Below, piece after piece: positions 56,080-64,000 of a stretch of DNA of 64,000 nt. Numbering within the stretch: the first letter of the stretch is position 1; each line of letters begins with the position of its first letter. The notes under the pieces were generated by a model, which saw nothing but the letters and a program-made list of their open reading frames with translations, did not search any database and was not told the DNA's origin. The stretch is from CAWCGU01 sp963795195 (GTDB lineage: Bacteria; Actinomycetota; Thermoleophilia; Solirubrobacterales; 70-9), in NCBI GenBank assembly GCA_963795195.1, contig CAWCGU010000006.1, positions 1,364,001 through 1,428,000 on the forward strand. Direction: 5' to 3'. A program made the translations under genes and the position numbers.

Positions 56080-56550
56080 TTACCAGCGGTAGTGGGCGAA
56101 GGCCTTGTTGGCCTGCGCCATGCGGAAGATGTCGTCCTTGCGCTTCCAGGCGGAGCCCTGCTGGTTGATCGCGTCCATGATCTCGTTGGCGAGACGGTCG
56201 GCCATCGACTTCTCGCGACGGGCGCGGGCGAAGCCGACCAGCCAGCGGACCGCGAGCGTGCGGCCGCGGCGGGCCGGAACCTCGACGGGAACCTGATAGG
56301 TGGCGCCACCGACCCGGCGGGAGCGCACCTCGAGGACGGGGGTCAAAGTCTTGATCGCCTCGTCGAGAACCTCGACGGGCGGCTTGCCGGTCTTCTCGGA
56401 GACGATCGCTAGGGCGTCGTAGACGATCTGCTCGGCGATCGACTTCTTGCCGTGGATCATCACCTTGTTGATCAGCTGCTGGACCAGCTTGGAGCGGTGG
56501 ACCGAGTCCTGCTCAACGGGACGGATTGTGGCGCGCGACCTACGTGCCAT
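56080..56550 (-). CDS. rpsG: 30S ribosomal protein S7
   Basis: 156 residues: VHRSKLVQQLINKVMIHGKKSIAEQIVYDAL, VGGATYQVPVEV, RRxKSMADRLANEIMDAINQQGSAWKRKDDIFRMAQANKAFAHYRW. Four bp behind rpsL. fusA, normally next, lies 2.4 kb further on. Confidence 0.98.
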   Translation of the reverse strand: MARRSRATIRPVEQDSVHRSKLVQQLINKVMIHGKKSIAEQIVYDALAIVSEKTGKPPVEVLDEAIKTLTPVLEVRSRRVGGATYQVPVEVPARRGRTLAVRWLVGFARARREKSMADRLANEIMDAINQQGSAWKRKDDIFRMAQANKAFAHYRW

Positions 56551-56553
56551 GAA

Positions 56554-56946
56554 CTACTTCTTGACTCCGTACATCGAGCGCGACTGCTTGCGGTCGGAGA
56601 CGCCTGAGGCGTCGAGCGTGCCGCGGATCACCTTGTAGCGGACGCCGGGAAGGTCCTTGACGCGACCGCCGCGGACGAGCACGACGGAGTGCTCCTGAAG
56701 ATTGTGGCCCTCGCCCGGGATGTAGCTCGTCACTTCCATGCCGTTGGTGAGGCGAACGCGGGCGACCTTGCGAAGTGCCGAGTTCGGCTTCTTGGGCGTG
56801 GCCGTGTAAACGCGCGTGCAGACGCCGCGGCGCTGCGGCGCAGCGATCTTCTTCTTGCGACCCTGACCGGACTTGAGGCCGGGCGTGGTCGTCTTCTTCT
56901 TGGGCTTTGTCCGGCCCCGTTTGACGAGCTGATTCGAGCTTGGCAC
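56554..56946 (-). CDS. rpsL: 30S ribosomal protein S12
   Basis: 130 residues from GTG 56946 (PSSNQLVKRGRTKPKKKTTTPGL, the family start); the longer frame upstream overlaps the divergent gene. TPKKPNSALRKVARVRLTNGMEVTSYIPGEGHNLQEHSVVLVRGGRVKDLPGVRYKVIRG is standard, with Lys at the streptomycin-relevant TPKKPNS position. A TACTAT -10 element ends 8 nt before the GTG, so the mRNA is probably leaderless. Confidence 0.96.
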   Translation of the reverse strand: MPSSNQLVKRGRTKPKKKTTTPGLKSGQGRKKKIAAPQRRGVCTRVYTATPKKPNSALRKVARVRLTNGMEVTSYIPGEGHNLQEHSVVLVRGGRVKDLPGVRYKVIRGTLDASGVSDRKQSRSMYGVKK

Positions 56947-56954
56947 GGCGGCGA

Positions 56955-56960
56955 ATAGTA
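56955..56960 (-). promoter_or_regulatory. -10 element of rpsL, leaderless arrangement
   Basis: TACTAT (fits TANNNT) on the minus strand, with 8 nt between it and the rpsL GTG; no Shine-Dalgarno precedes the start. Confidence 0.5.
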
Positions 56961-57021
56961 GCCATCCGAGCATGAGACATCGCCGCCTGTACGCATGGAT
57001 GGCGTGGCTACCCTGCCGTGC

Positions 57022-57517
57022 ATGCCTGACGAACGCCCGATCCTCGCCGTCGATGTCGACGGCGTCATCAGCCTCTTTGGGTTCGAGTCGATCGAGGACG
57101 CGCCCGGCCGCTTCGAGCTGCTCGACGGGGTGCCGCACTGTATTTCCCCCCACGCGGGAGCACGGCTGAACCGGCTGGCCGAGCACTACGAGCTGATCTG
57201 GGCGACCGGCTGGGAGGAGCGCGCCAACTACCACCTCCCCCAGATTCTCGGCCTCCCCGAGGAGCTTCCGTGCCTGACCTTCGACGGCCGCGCGGCCTTC
57301 GGCAGCGCCCACTGGAAGCTCGATGCGATCGCCGACTTCGCCGGCGAGCGCCCGCTCGCCTGGATCGACGACAATCTCGACCTCGAGCTGCTTCGACTGG
57401 GCGGCCGGCCGGCCGGCGCCGACGCTGCTCGTGCCGACCGAGTCACAGCTCGGAATCGAGGAGGCGCACGTCGAGGCGCTGACTCGCTGGGTCGAGGACG
57501 GCTTCCAACCGCGCTGA
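57022..57517 (+). CDS. HAD-superfamily-like protein, frame broken
   Basis: ILAVDVDGVISLFG is the HAD DxD nucleophile loop. ELIWATGWEERANYHLPQILGLP is motif II, and PLAWIDDNLDLELL is motif IV. The frame is lost within a GGCC tandem run at 57398-57422; one surplus base (or one surplus GGCC unit) explains it. The chain then continues APTLLVPTESQLGIEEAHVEALTRWVEDGFQPR to 165 codons. A phosphatase-like role is likely but the substrate is unknown. Divergent from rpsL. Confidence 0.75.
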
Positions 57518-57560
57518 AAACCCTGTTCGGGAGCCGGAATCAAGGGTAGACTGGTCTCGG

Positions 57561-57857
57561 ATGGAGGGCTGGTGGCCGATCTTCTTCATGGCGGTGATCC
57601 TGAAGATCCCCGTCGCCGCGCTGCTCTACATCGTCTGGTGGGCGGTCAAGGCCGAGGACCAGCCGGTCGAGGGGTCAGGTGACGACGGCGGCTTCCGCCG
57701 CCACCGCCAGACGCCGCCACGCCCGCGCGGACCAAGGCGTGGACCGCACGGACCCGACGCGGTGCCGCTGCCGGACTGCCCGCCGGGCGGGCGCACTCGG
57801 GTCCTCAGGCCGGAAGCAGTTCCAGCGCCTCGACGTGAGCGGGTTTCATCGCGCTGA
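57561..57857 (+). CDS. Small single-pass membrane protein
   Basis: 98 residues. One membrane segment (residues 4-28, WPIFFMAVILKIPVAALLYIVWWAV) then KAEDQP and a Pro/Arg-rich cytoplasmic tail ending in CPPGGRTRVLRP. ATG start without clear ribosome-binding site; 43 bp behind the HAD-like gene. No known function. Confidence 0.6.
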   Translation: MEGWWPIFFMAVILKIPVAALLYIVWWAVKAEDQPVEGSGDDGGFRRHRQTPPRPRGPRRGPHGPDAVPLPDCPPGGRTRVLRPEAVPAPRRERVSSR

Positions 57858-57936
57858 AGTGAACAGGGTTCGGCCGCGGGGAAACTCGAGTCCGACCCGT
57901 GGCGCGCTCGAACCGGCTCGTCCTCCCCTCCTCGGG

Positions 57937-58302
57937 CTACTCCAAACTTGGCGGAGGACGGATCACCGTCGGCTCGGACGGCGTGAGGGTGTCGGTCGGC
58001 TGCTCCCCGGTTTCCAGGCTCAGAATCATCGTCGTGTCGCCGATCTGAATCACGTCGCCTCCTTCCAGACGGCGCGGTGCGTCGATCCTTTCGCCGTTGA
58101 TCCAGCTGCCGTTCGAGGAGTCGAGATCCTCGATCACAACTGTCAGGCCCTCGGGGCGCAGGCGTGCGTGCTCTCGCGAAGCGGCCTCGTCGCTGAGCAC
58201 GATGTCGGCACGCAGGCTTCGGCCGATGACGGCGTCTTCGGCGAGGGAGTGGCTGGTTCCCGCGTCAGGGCCGACGGTGATCAGAAGGGTGGGCGCAGGC
58301 AC
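57937..58302 (-). CDS. FHA-domain protein
   Basis: 121 residues, nearly all one FHA domain: AVIGRSLRADIVLSDEAASREHARLRPEGLTVVIEDLDSSNGSWINGERI, with the phosphothreonine-binding GR, S-R-H and N-G residues conserved. Binds Thr-phosphorylated partners, often linked to Ser/Thr kinases; no kinase lies in this window. 27 bp downstream of the metalloprotease gene. Confidence 0.88.
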   Translation of the reverse strand: MPAPTLLITVGPDAGTSHSLAEDAVIGRSLRADIVLSDEAASREHARLRPEGLTVVIEDLDSSNGSWINGERIDAPRRLEGGDVIQIGDTTMILSLETGEQPTDTLTPSEPTVIRPPPSLE

Positions 58303-58329
58303 GCCTGCAGGTTACGGGTTGCCTCCCGC

Positions 58330-60189
58330 TCAGCGGGCCCGGAAACGACGCTCGCGGGCGTTCCCCGCTGTGTCGAGCGCGACGACGCCGACCCGTGCGC
58401 CCCGCTGCACGCTGACTCGAATCGAAACCGTCCCGCGCCTTCGCTTCGGCTCGCGCTCGATGTGGCGGGCGTTGCGGCCGCCGACATCGACGATCAGGCG
58501 GTCGAGTTGCTTGTCGTCGCGAGCACCTGCACGCACGAGGACCGTGCGACCGCGCCGCGTACGGCGTAGCCGCAATCTCGGCTTGCGCTGATCGCCGCGG
58601 AGCAGCCCACGCGTGTCGAAGAAGCCTGGGGTCTCAACGCTCGGGAAGGACGCGTCGGGCGGTGCAACCGAGAAACCCGGGGGCAACTGGGACGCACCGG
58701 CAGAACTTGACGCGGCCCCCGCGTCTGAAACGGGGACCGCCGGCCCGCCGGAGAAGAAGTTTCGGTCGAGCGTGACCAGGTCCCATTCGTTCGCGGTGCG
58801 AAGCACCACGCGTTCTGTGTCGTCGTTGACGTCGGTCGAGACCGTCCCGCGGGCCGAGCCGTCACAGTCGAAGTCGGCCGGGCGGTTCAGCCGGACACGA
58901 CGCCAGCGCCCACTTCTCGCGCAGGCGTAGATCGCCAGCGCCGACATCAGGCTCGAACGCACACCCGCTCGCTCGTCCAGTGAGCGCTCGTTCATGTCGG
59001 GTATTTCGGCAGGCCCGACGAAGCTGTAGCCGAAGTAGAAATTGTCTGTCCCCACCAGCGGCACCCCGCCCGTGTAGCTGTAGTTCATGACCGAGAAGTG
59101 GTTCGGCTTGTGGTTGATGTCGTCGCCACCGCCGTGGCGAAGGCCGACGTTGTGGCCCAGCTCGTGCATGATCAGCGCCGCCTGATCGAGAGAATCAACG
59201 CTGCAGGCGGTCCTCACGCCCGGGCACTGGAGGGCGACCATGAAGTTGCCCCCCGGGATTCCCATGCTCTCCCCACCGACGCCGGAAAGGGCGTGGTGAC
59301 GGGCCGCGATCGCGTAGTGGAAAACGAGGCCGCGCTCGTCGAGCAGGTGCTCGCCCTTGTACTCGAGGAACTTGCTCCAGTCGTATTCGTCGGCGGCGTC
59401 GACGCTGCCGAGCCGATTGACGAGTGGCACGGAGTCCGCGCGGCTCAGCTCGCCCCAGGTCTGGCCGCTGCGGATGTCCATCACGGTGTTGGGGCCGGCG
59501 TCGATGTGCAGAGAAATGCCCTCGCTCCCGTCTGGGTTTCCGACGTTCGCCTCCGCGTAGGTTCGCGCGATCAGCTCCACCGCCTCGGGGTCGATCGAGT
59601 AGCCGGGCATGTGATCGATCTCAACGAAGACGTCGCGCCGCATCGGATCCGCGCCCATCGCGGGCAGGTCGACCTCGATCTTCGGGTCAACCCCCCGCAG
59701 CTCGTCGGCATAGGTGTTGACGCCGGAGATCTCCTCGTCGTCGAAAAGCCCGTCGCGATCGCTGTCGATGCGCTGCTTTTCCCAGCTCGAGCGGCTTGAA
59801 CCGGCAAGGGCGCTGAAGCGGAGCTTTTGCGAGTCCCAGGAGACGAGCATCGTCGCCTCGCGCCGCTCGAATTCGCCGGTGCACTCGCCGCCCTGGGTGA
59901 TGGCGACGTTCTCGATGCCCGTGTACCTCGGCTCGCTGCCGCTGAACTCGTGCAGCACGGTCCCGACGGGGTAGCACTCGTCGTCGCCGGTGACGACGAT
60001 TGAGGTGAACCCGCCCTCGTCGGTCTTGACAACGTCGATCACCCCAGCGTTGCTGACATTCCGCCAGCTGTCCTGGACGACGCGATCGACCCGCTCCGCG
60101 GCGCTCGCCGGCGCGGTGGCCGACAGCGCCAACACTGCGCAGGCACCCAGTGCCGCTGCGATTCCCTGTGGTCCGACCGCGCGCCTCAT
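58330..60189 (-). CDS. Secreted zinc metalloprotease (metzincin-like)
   Basis: About 619 residues from ATG 60189 (MRRAVGPQGIAAALGACAVLALSATAPASA signal peptide); the longer frame upstream has no ribosome-binding site. The long zinc motif HELGHNVGLRH near residue 342 (HExxHxxGxxH) and the Met-turn SVMNYSY near 364 mark a metzincin. A DSDRDGLFDDEE segment near 170 is a calcium-type motif. The C-terminus (after about 520) is a basic beta domain (RLRLRRTRRGRTVLVRAGARDD) ending NARERRFRAR. It acts outside the cell on unknown proteins. Lies between two FHA genes on the same strand. Confidence 0.85.
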   Translation of the reverse strand: MRRAVGPQGIAAALGACAVLALSATAPASAAERVDRVVQDSWRNVSNAGVIDVVKTDEGGFTSIVVTGDDECYPVGTVLHEFSGSEPRYTGIENVAITQGGECTGEFERREATMLVSWDSQKLRFSALAGSSRSSWEKQRIDSDRDGLFDDEEISGVNTYADELRGVDPKIEVDLPAMGADPMRRDVFVEIDHMPGYSIDPEAVELIARTYAEANVGNPDGSEGISLHIDAGPNTVMDIRSGQTWGELSRADSVPLVNRLGSVDAADEYDWSKFLEYKGEHLLDERGLVFHYAIAARHHALSGVGGESMGIPGGNFMVALQCPGVRTACSVDSLDQAALIMHELGHNVGLRHGGGDDINHKPNHFSVMNYSYTGGVPLVGTDNFYFGYSFVGPAEIPDMNERSLDERAGVRSSLMSALAIYACARSGRWRRVRLNRPADFDCDGSARGTVSTDVNDDTERVVLRTANEWDLVTLDRNFFSGGPAVPVSDAGAASSSAGASQLPPGFSVAPPDASFPSVETPGFFDTRGLLRGDQRKPRLRLRRTRRGRTVLVRAGARDDKQLDRLIVDVGGRNARHIEREPKRRRGTVSIRVSVQRGARVGVVALDTAGNARERRFRAR

Positions 60190-60333
60190 GGGCCTCCTCC
60201 CTGCCGGTCGCAATGAGCGTACCGCACCTGAGGCTGGGGTCCGGGTAGAACACGCGCATACCGACGGTGCGCTCACGGACCCAGCTGGCGGCTCGGCTCG
60301 CCGCCGGCCGTGACCGACTCGGCGAGCCTTGAG

Positions 60334-61194
60334 CTACTGCAGCCTTCCCCGGCTCTCGCGCAAGACATCCTCGACATCCTGCTGGAAGAGCACGAACTCG
60401 GACAGATACGCCAGACCTAGCATTGCGGCGGTGATCAGGAACAGCGTGACCCAGGTGGAGGTCTTTGCCTGACCAGCGACGTACGCGATTGAGACGAAGA
60501 AGGTGGCAATCCCGGCGAGTGCGCCGACTGCCGCGAAGATCATCTCGATTATTCGCCCGGTCGAGCTGATCTCCAGGCACTTGTCCCCGGTGCGGACCAG
60601 GTCCTGGATCGTGGCGCTCTCGCAGGCCGGATGCTGGAGATTGAAGATGATCGCGTAGATCATCAGCGCTGCCGCGCCGATGGCGACGATTCCGAGGACG
60701 ACCGCAAGCACCTTGGCCCACGCCGGGGCTTCACCGCGCGAGCGCCGGCTCGGCGGGAACACCACCGGGGTCTGGGGCTGGGGTGCGGACGGGGTCGGCG
60801 GCTGCGGGGTCGGCGCAGCTGCGACGGGCGCTTCCAGGGTCGCTGGCACTTGGGCAGCGGGCACCGGCGGCGGTGCAGGGGCCACTGGCGCGGCGGCCGT
60901 GACCGTCGCGACGCAGACGCAGGTGCCGAACTGGATCTCCTCGCCGCCCTCGATATAGACGGGCCCCGTGAGCCGATGCCCGTTCACGAAAGTTCCATTG
61001 TTCGACCCGAGATCGTGGAGCGCCCATTGGCCGTCATCCGTCGGGTAGAACGCCGCGTGATGGTGGGAGACTTGCTCGTCGTCCAGCGCCAGCTGAACAT
61101 CGGCGCCGCGGCCAACGACGAAACGCCGAGTCACCGGGCCCTCCCGGCCCGCGCCAGGTCCAGCCGTTTGTTGCAACCGAAGGTTCCACCGCAT
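60334..61194 (-). CDS. FHA-domain membrane protein
   Basis: 286 residues. FHA domain at about 18-95 (RFVVGRGADVQLALDDEQVSHHHAAFY...LHDLGSNNGTFVNGHRL). A Pro/Ala linker (100-150, repeated PAP/PTP) follows, then a polar GEAPAWAKVL and three membrane segments (about 163-185, 218-240, 248-268). The loop between the first two has Cys residues (HPACESA, DKCLEI) that may pair outside. Likely a phospho-dependent membrane scaffold. First gene upstream of the metalloprotease-FHA pair, separated by about 145 bp. Confidence 0.82.
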   Translation of the reverse strand: MRWNLRLQQTAGPGAGREGPVTRRFVVGRGADVQLALDDEQVSHHHAAFYPTDDGQWALHDLGSNNGTFVNGHRLTGPVYIEGGEEIQFGTCVCVATVTAAAPVAPAPPPVPAAQVPATLEAPVAAAPTPQPPTPSAPQPQTPVVFPPSRRSRGEAPAWAKVLAVVLGIVAIGAAALMIYAIIFNLQHPACESATIQDLVRTGDKCLEISSTGRIIEMIFAAVGALAGIATFFVSIAYVAGQAKTSTWVTLFLITAAMLGLAYLSEFVLFQQDVEDVLRESRGRLQ

Positions 61195-61305
61195 GGTCAG
61201 CTCACACTCCCCTCACTCATCGTTTTGCTGCAAAGTCCCGGCGAGCGACCTCGCCGTTACAAAAGTCAATTCACCCTTGCGTTCTGCTTGGGAATGGTCT
61301 TCGAA

Positions 61306-61590
61306 TCAGAAGCCCCCGTCAGTGCCCAGATCGATGACGGCAGCCTGTTCGACCTCGACATCGTCGCCATCGGTGATCGTGGCCCGGTACTCGCTGCCGT
61401 TGGCGGTGCACTCGACGACGTCGCCGGCCTCGAGGCTCGACTCGTCACAGCGTCGCGTCGTCGGCGTCGGCGAAGCTCGCCACCAGGCAACCCTCGCACA
61501 TCGCGGGGGCTCAGTCCAGTCTCAGTTGCAAATGATTTCCGGCAGGCGTTGGTCGGCGAACGGATCGAAGACACTGCGATCACGAGCGCC
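61306..61590 (-). pseudogene. Possible small exported DUF4333-like protein, frame broken
   Basis: The last 50 codons before TGA 61306 read CDESSLEAGDVVECTANGSEYRATITDGDDVEVEQ, with the C-x8-G-x4-C spacing and beta pattern of DUF4333. Upstream, in another frame, lies a hydrophobic ALALVIAVSS segment that could be its signal sequence. No single open frame joins them. Either more surplus-base errors or real decay; weak call. Confidence 0.35.
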
Positions 61591-61613
61591 AGTGCGCATG
61601 CACGGCATATTGC

Positions 61614-63725
61614 TCACGGAATAGCAACCTCCACTTCGCAACTGCCGCCGCCAGTGTCAAGCGCGGGCCCGCCGTTGCACTTGTCCTTGCCGGGGCCGGC
61701 TCCGAGCGCGTCGGGACCGCCACCGCCGGCGAGAGTGTCATTGCCCTTGCCGCCGACAAGCTTGTCCCTGCCGGCGCCGCCGATCAGGCGGTCGGCGCCG
61801 TCGCCGCCCACGAGGGTGTCCGCTCCACTACCACCCGAGGCCGTACCGCCCTCGTCTCCGAGGGCGATGAAGTCGTTGCCCTTTCCGCCCTTGATGGTGT
61901 GCTTGCCTTCGACCACGCAAATCGAGTCGTTGCCGGACCCTCCGTCGATCTTTGCGGTACCCGAGAGGGCGACGATCACGTCATCGTCGGCGGTCCCCAC
62001 AAGCGGAACGTTGCCGGTACTCAGCAAGGTCGGCGTCGAACCGTCGCAGCTCGCAACGACTGTGAACGAAAATGAAGCCGGCGTGGGATCGGAAAGCCCG
62101 CCGTTGAGGGCACGAACCTGCAACGTATGCCGACCGGCGTCGAGCCCGTTGAGCGTCAGCGGCGAGACGCAGGCTTCGAACTGCGCGGCATCCAGAGAGC
62201 ACTCGAAGCTCGCACCCGGACCGTCGGAGGAGAACGCAAACGTCGCGCCGGGGTCGAGCGAAATGGGCGGCGGTCCAGAGTCGATCGTGGTGTCGGGCTC
62301 AGAGGGCGCTGCTACGAAGACCGTCCCCTGCCCCGTCAGGCCCACGTCGCTCGGCGAGCCCGGCGCGTCGTGGGTGAAGCGCAAAAGCGCCCCCTTGGGG
62401 CCGGTTGTGAGCGGCGAGAAGCGCACCTGGACGGTGCAGCTCTGATTCGGTGCGACCGTTGCGCCACTGCAGGTGTCGTTCAGCAGTTCGAATTCACTCG
62501 CGGTGCCCGTGGTCAGGGCGACACCGGCGATCGACAAGCCGGTGGTGCCGGGGTTGGTGACCGTGAAGGTTTGGGGGCCGGAGCTCGTGCCCGCCACCTG
62601 GTCGCCGTAGCCCTTGGGGTTGGGGGCGACGGAGAAGCCCGCGGCGGGCACCGGGGCTCCCGCTCCCTCCAGCCCGAGTTCGCTCGGCGAGTCCGGGGCG
62701 TTGTGGTTGAAACGCAGGTTGGTCGTCTTGGCGAGAGCGGAGGTCGGCTTGAAGCGAACCTGGACCGTGCACTGCCCGCTCGTCGGGAGGTTGACACCCG
62801 TGCAGGTGTCGTTCAGGATCTCGAACTGGTCGGGGGTGCCCCCGGTGAGGCCGATGCTGGCGATCGTCAGGTCGGCGGCGTCTGTACTGGTGACCGTGAA
62901 GGTCTGGGCGACCGAGTTGGTCCCCACCGCCTGGTTGCCGAAGTTGTGGCCGAAGGACGGGCTGACGGAGAAACCGGAGACGATCCCGCTGCCCTCCAGC
63001 CCGAGCTCGCTCGGCGAGTCCGGGGCGTTGTGGTTGAAACGCAGGTTGGTCGTCTTGGCGAGAGCGGAGGTCGGCTTGAAGCGAACCTGGACCGTGCACT
63101 GCCCGCTCGTCGGGAGGTTGACACCCGTGCAGGTGTCGTTCAGGATCTCGAACTGGTCGGGGGTGCCCCCGGTGAGGCCGATGCTGGCGATCGTCAGGTC
63201 GGCGGCGTCTGTACTGGTGACCGTGAAGGTCTGGGCGACCGAGTTGGTCCCCACCGCCTGGTTGCCGAAGTTGTGGCCGAAGGACGGGCTGACGGAGAAA
63301 CCGGAGACGATCCCGCTGCCCTCCAGCCCGAGCTCGCTCGGCGAGTCCGGGGCGTTGTGGTTGAAACGCAGGTTGGTCGTCTTGGCGAGAGCGGAGGTCG
63401 GCTTGAAGCGAACCTGGACCGTGCACTGCCCGCTCGTCGGGAGGTTGACACCCGTGCAGGTGTCGTTCAGGATCTCGAACTGGTCGGGGGTGCCCCCGGT
63501 GAGGCCGATGCTGGCGATCGTCAGGTCGGCGGCGTCTGTACTGGTGACCGTGAAGGTCTGGGCGACCGAGTTGGTCCCCACCGCCTGGTTGCCGAAGTTG
63601 TGGCCGAAGGACGGGCTGACGGAGAAACCGGCCTGGGCGAACGCCGATGCCGGGGCGCACAGCAGGCAGGCGCCTACGACGAGGCCGACGAGCATCCCGG
63701 TCCGCGACCTCCGCTTCGTCATCAT
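61614..63725 (-). CDS. Secreted choice-of-anchor-D/ASPM-like repeat protein with C-terminal RTX repeats
   Basis: 703 residues from ATG 63725 (GGGAGG seven bases upstream). Signal peptide ends at FAQA near residue 32. Then come three near-identical 109-residue Ig-like domains (GFSVSPSFGHNFGNQAVGTNS...FKPTSALAKTTNLRFNHNAPDSPSELGLEGSG) and a divergent fourth (GFSVAPNPKGYGDQVAGTSS). An Ig-like segment with PDTTIDSGPP and FECSLDAAQFEAC follows, and finally RTX-like GGKGNDFIALG / GGSGADTLVGGDGADRLIGGAG repeats. Each domain has one Cys pair. Probably a surface adhesin or sheath-type protein. Confidence 0.85.
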   Translation of the reverse strand: MMTKRRSRTGMLVGLVVGACLLCAPASAFAQAGFSVSPSFGHNFGNQAVGTNSVAQTFTVTSTDAADLTIASIGLTGGTPDQFEILNDTCTGVNLPTSGQCTVQVRFKPTSALAKTTNLRFNHNAPDSPSELGLEGSGIVSGFSVSPSFGHNFGNQAVGTNSVAQTFTVTSTDAADLTIASIGLTGGTPDQFEILNDTCTGVNLPTSGQCTVQVRFKPTSALAKTTNLRFNHNAPDSPSELGLEGSGIVSGFSVSPSFGHNFGNQAVGTNSVAQTFTVTSTDAADLTIASIGLTGGTPDQFEILNDTCTGVNLPTSGQCTVQVRFKPTSALAKTTNLRFNHNAPDSPSELGLEGAGAPVPAAGFSVAPNPKGYGDQVAGTSSGPQTFTVTNPGTTGLSIAGVALTTGTASEFELLNDTCSGATVAPNQSCTVQVRFSPLTTGPKGALLRFTHDAPGSPSDVGLTGQGTVFVAAPSEPDTTIDSGPPPISLDPGATFAFSSDGPGASFECSLDAAQFEACVSPLTLNGLDAGRHTLQVRALNGGLSDPTPASFSFTVVASCDGSTPTLLSTGNVPLVGTADDDVIVALSGTAKIDGGSGNDSICVVEGKHTIKGGKGNDFIALGDEGGTASGGSGADTLVGGDGADRLIGGAGRDKLVGGKGNDTLAGGGGPDALGAGPGKDKCNGGPALDTGGGSCEVEVAIP
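62649..63629 (-). repeat. Three tandem 327-bp repeats
   Basis: Copies at about 63629-63303, 63302-62976 and 62975-62649. The first two look identical at base level; the third differs only near its end. Each encodes one Ig-like domain in frame. Confidence 0.9.
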
Positions 63726-63962
63726 CGCACCCTCCCGTTCGACTCGGCCCCCGTGATCGGGCTCCGCGCATCGTACCGCCAAGGACGAATGAACGACAGT
63801 AGCAAGGGGGCCCGCCGCCGACATTCAGGGACGGTCGTCCCCCAACTCTCGGCGACCTCAAGCCGTCAACGCAACAACTCCTCGAGCTCGTCGGCGAAGG
63901 GTCGAGCCGAAGCCCTCGAGCTCGGTCAACTCGTCGCCGTCTGCGGTCCGAGCAACTCCGGT

Positions 63963-64000
63963 CTAATGCGGGACGCCCGCGGCAGTCAGCCAGGCCCGGA
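63963..64000 (-). CDS. Possible C-terminus of a gene entering from the right edge
   Basis: The minus strand reads RAWLTAAGVPH then TAG at 63963. Too short to identify; the other frames have early stops. The 235 bp between this and the repeat-protein gene hold no other visible feature. Confidence 0.25.
   Translation of the reverse strand, partial: RAWLTAAGVPH

Noticed and set aside
60631..62445. 604-codon plus-strand open frame opposite the FHA and repeat-protein genes
   Set aside because: Composition is Pro/Ser/Arg-rich with no domain, and the minus strand carries clear FHA, signal-peptide and repeat domains.
62649..63629. Tandem repeats considered as a CRISPR array
   Set aside because: Unit length is 327 bp with no spacers; it encodes in-frame protein domains.

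Overview
The window reads as chromosome of a high-G+C actinobacterium, most likely of the Thermoleophilia (Solirubrobacterales-like). The reasons are the base composition, the many GTG and TTG starts, a rpsL-rpsG / fusA-tuf / S10-spc-alpha ribosomal cluster carrying long Ala/Glu-rich protein tails, and the many secreted calcium-repeat and FHA proteins. The taxonomic call is inference from gene content.

Layout. 1-5.6 kb is a surface-glycan block on the minus strand: a CelD/FemAB-like acyltransferase, a secreted GHL15-type glycosidase preceded by a c-di-GMP-I (GEMM) riboswitch, and two GT4 glycosyltransferases. 5.7-18.7 kb is mixed housekeeping: acyl-CoA dehydrogenase, tRNA-Pro(CGG), a DsbA-like protein, a NIF3 protein, a DUF1996 protein, a small IF2N-like protein with a clear promoter, an acyl-CoA ligase, patatin, PBP4, ligA and surE. 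18.7-25.8 kb is a second glycan block: two GT2 enzymes, an alkaline-phosphatase-superfamily enzyme, a Gfo/Idh oxidoreductase, a mutase-like flavoprotein and a GT-C-like membrane protein. 25.8-29.6 kb is an iron(III)-type ABC transporter behind tandem DtxR/IdeR-like boxes. 29.6-33 kb holds truA, a secreted calcium-repeat protein and a GH114-like enzyme. 33-57 kb is the ribosomal cluster on the minus strand (rpsL, rpsG, fusA, tuf, S10 to L17, with secY, adk, map and rpoA). It is interrupted twice by foreign-looking DNA holding AbiEi/DUF559-family genes, and infA is not in its usual place. 57-64 kb has a HAD-like protein, two FHA proteins flanking a secreted metalloprotease, and a secreted protein with near-identical 327-bp tandem repeats.

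Two window-wide observations matter to any reader. First, nine genes, including the essential rplQ, have reading frames broken in a way that always requires removing one or more single bases (at least 17 surplus bases, no clear missing base). This looks like sequencing or assembly insertion error rather than gene decay, so those genes are annotated as whole proteins with broken frames. Second, the disordered tails of ribosomal proteins S3, S5 and S17 share a dispersed DNA repeat, read in one orientation in S3 and S5 and in the opposite orientation in S17. It behaves like a coding-sequence-tolerated mobile or recombining repeat and is the best candidate here for something undescribed.
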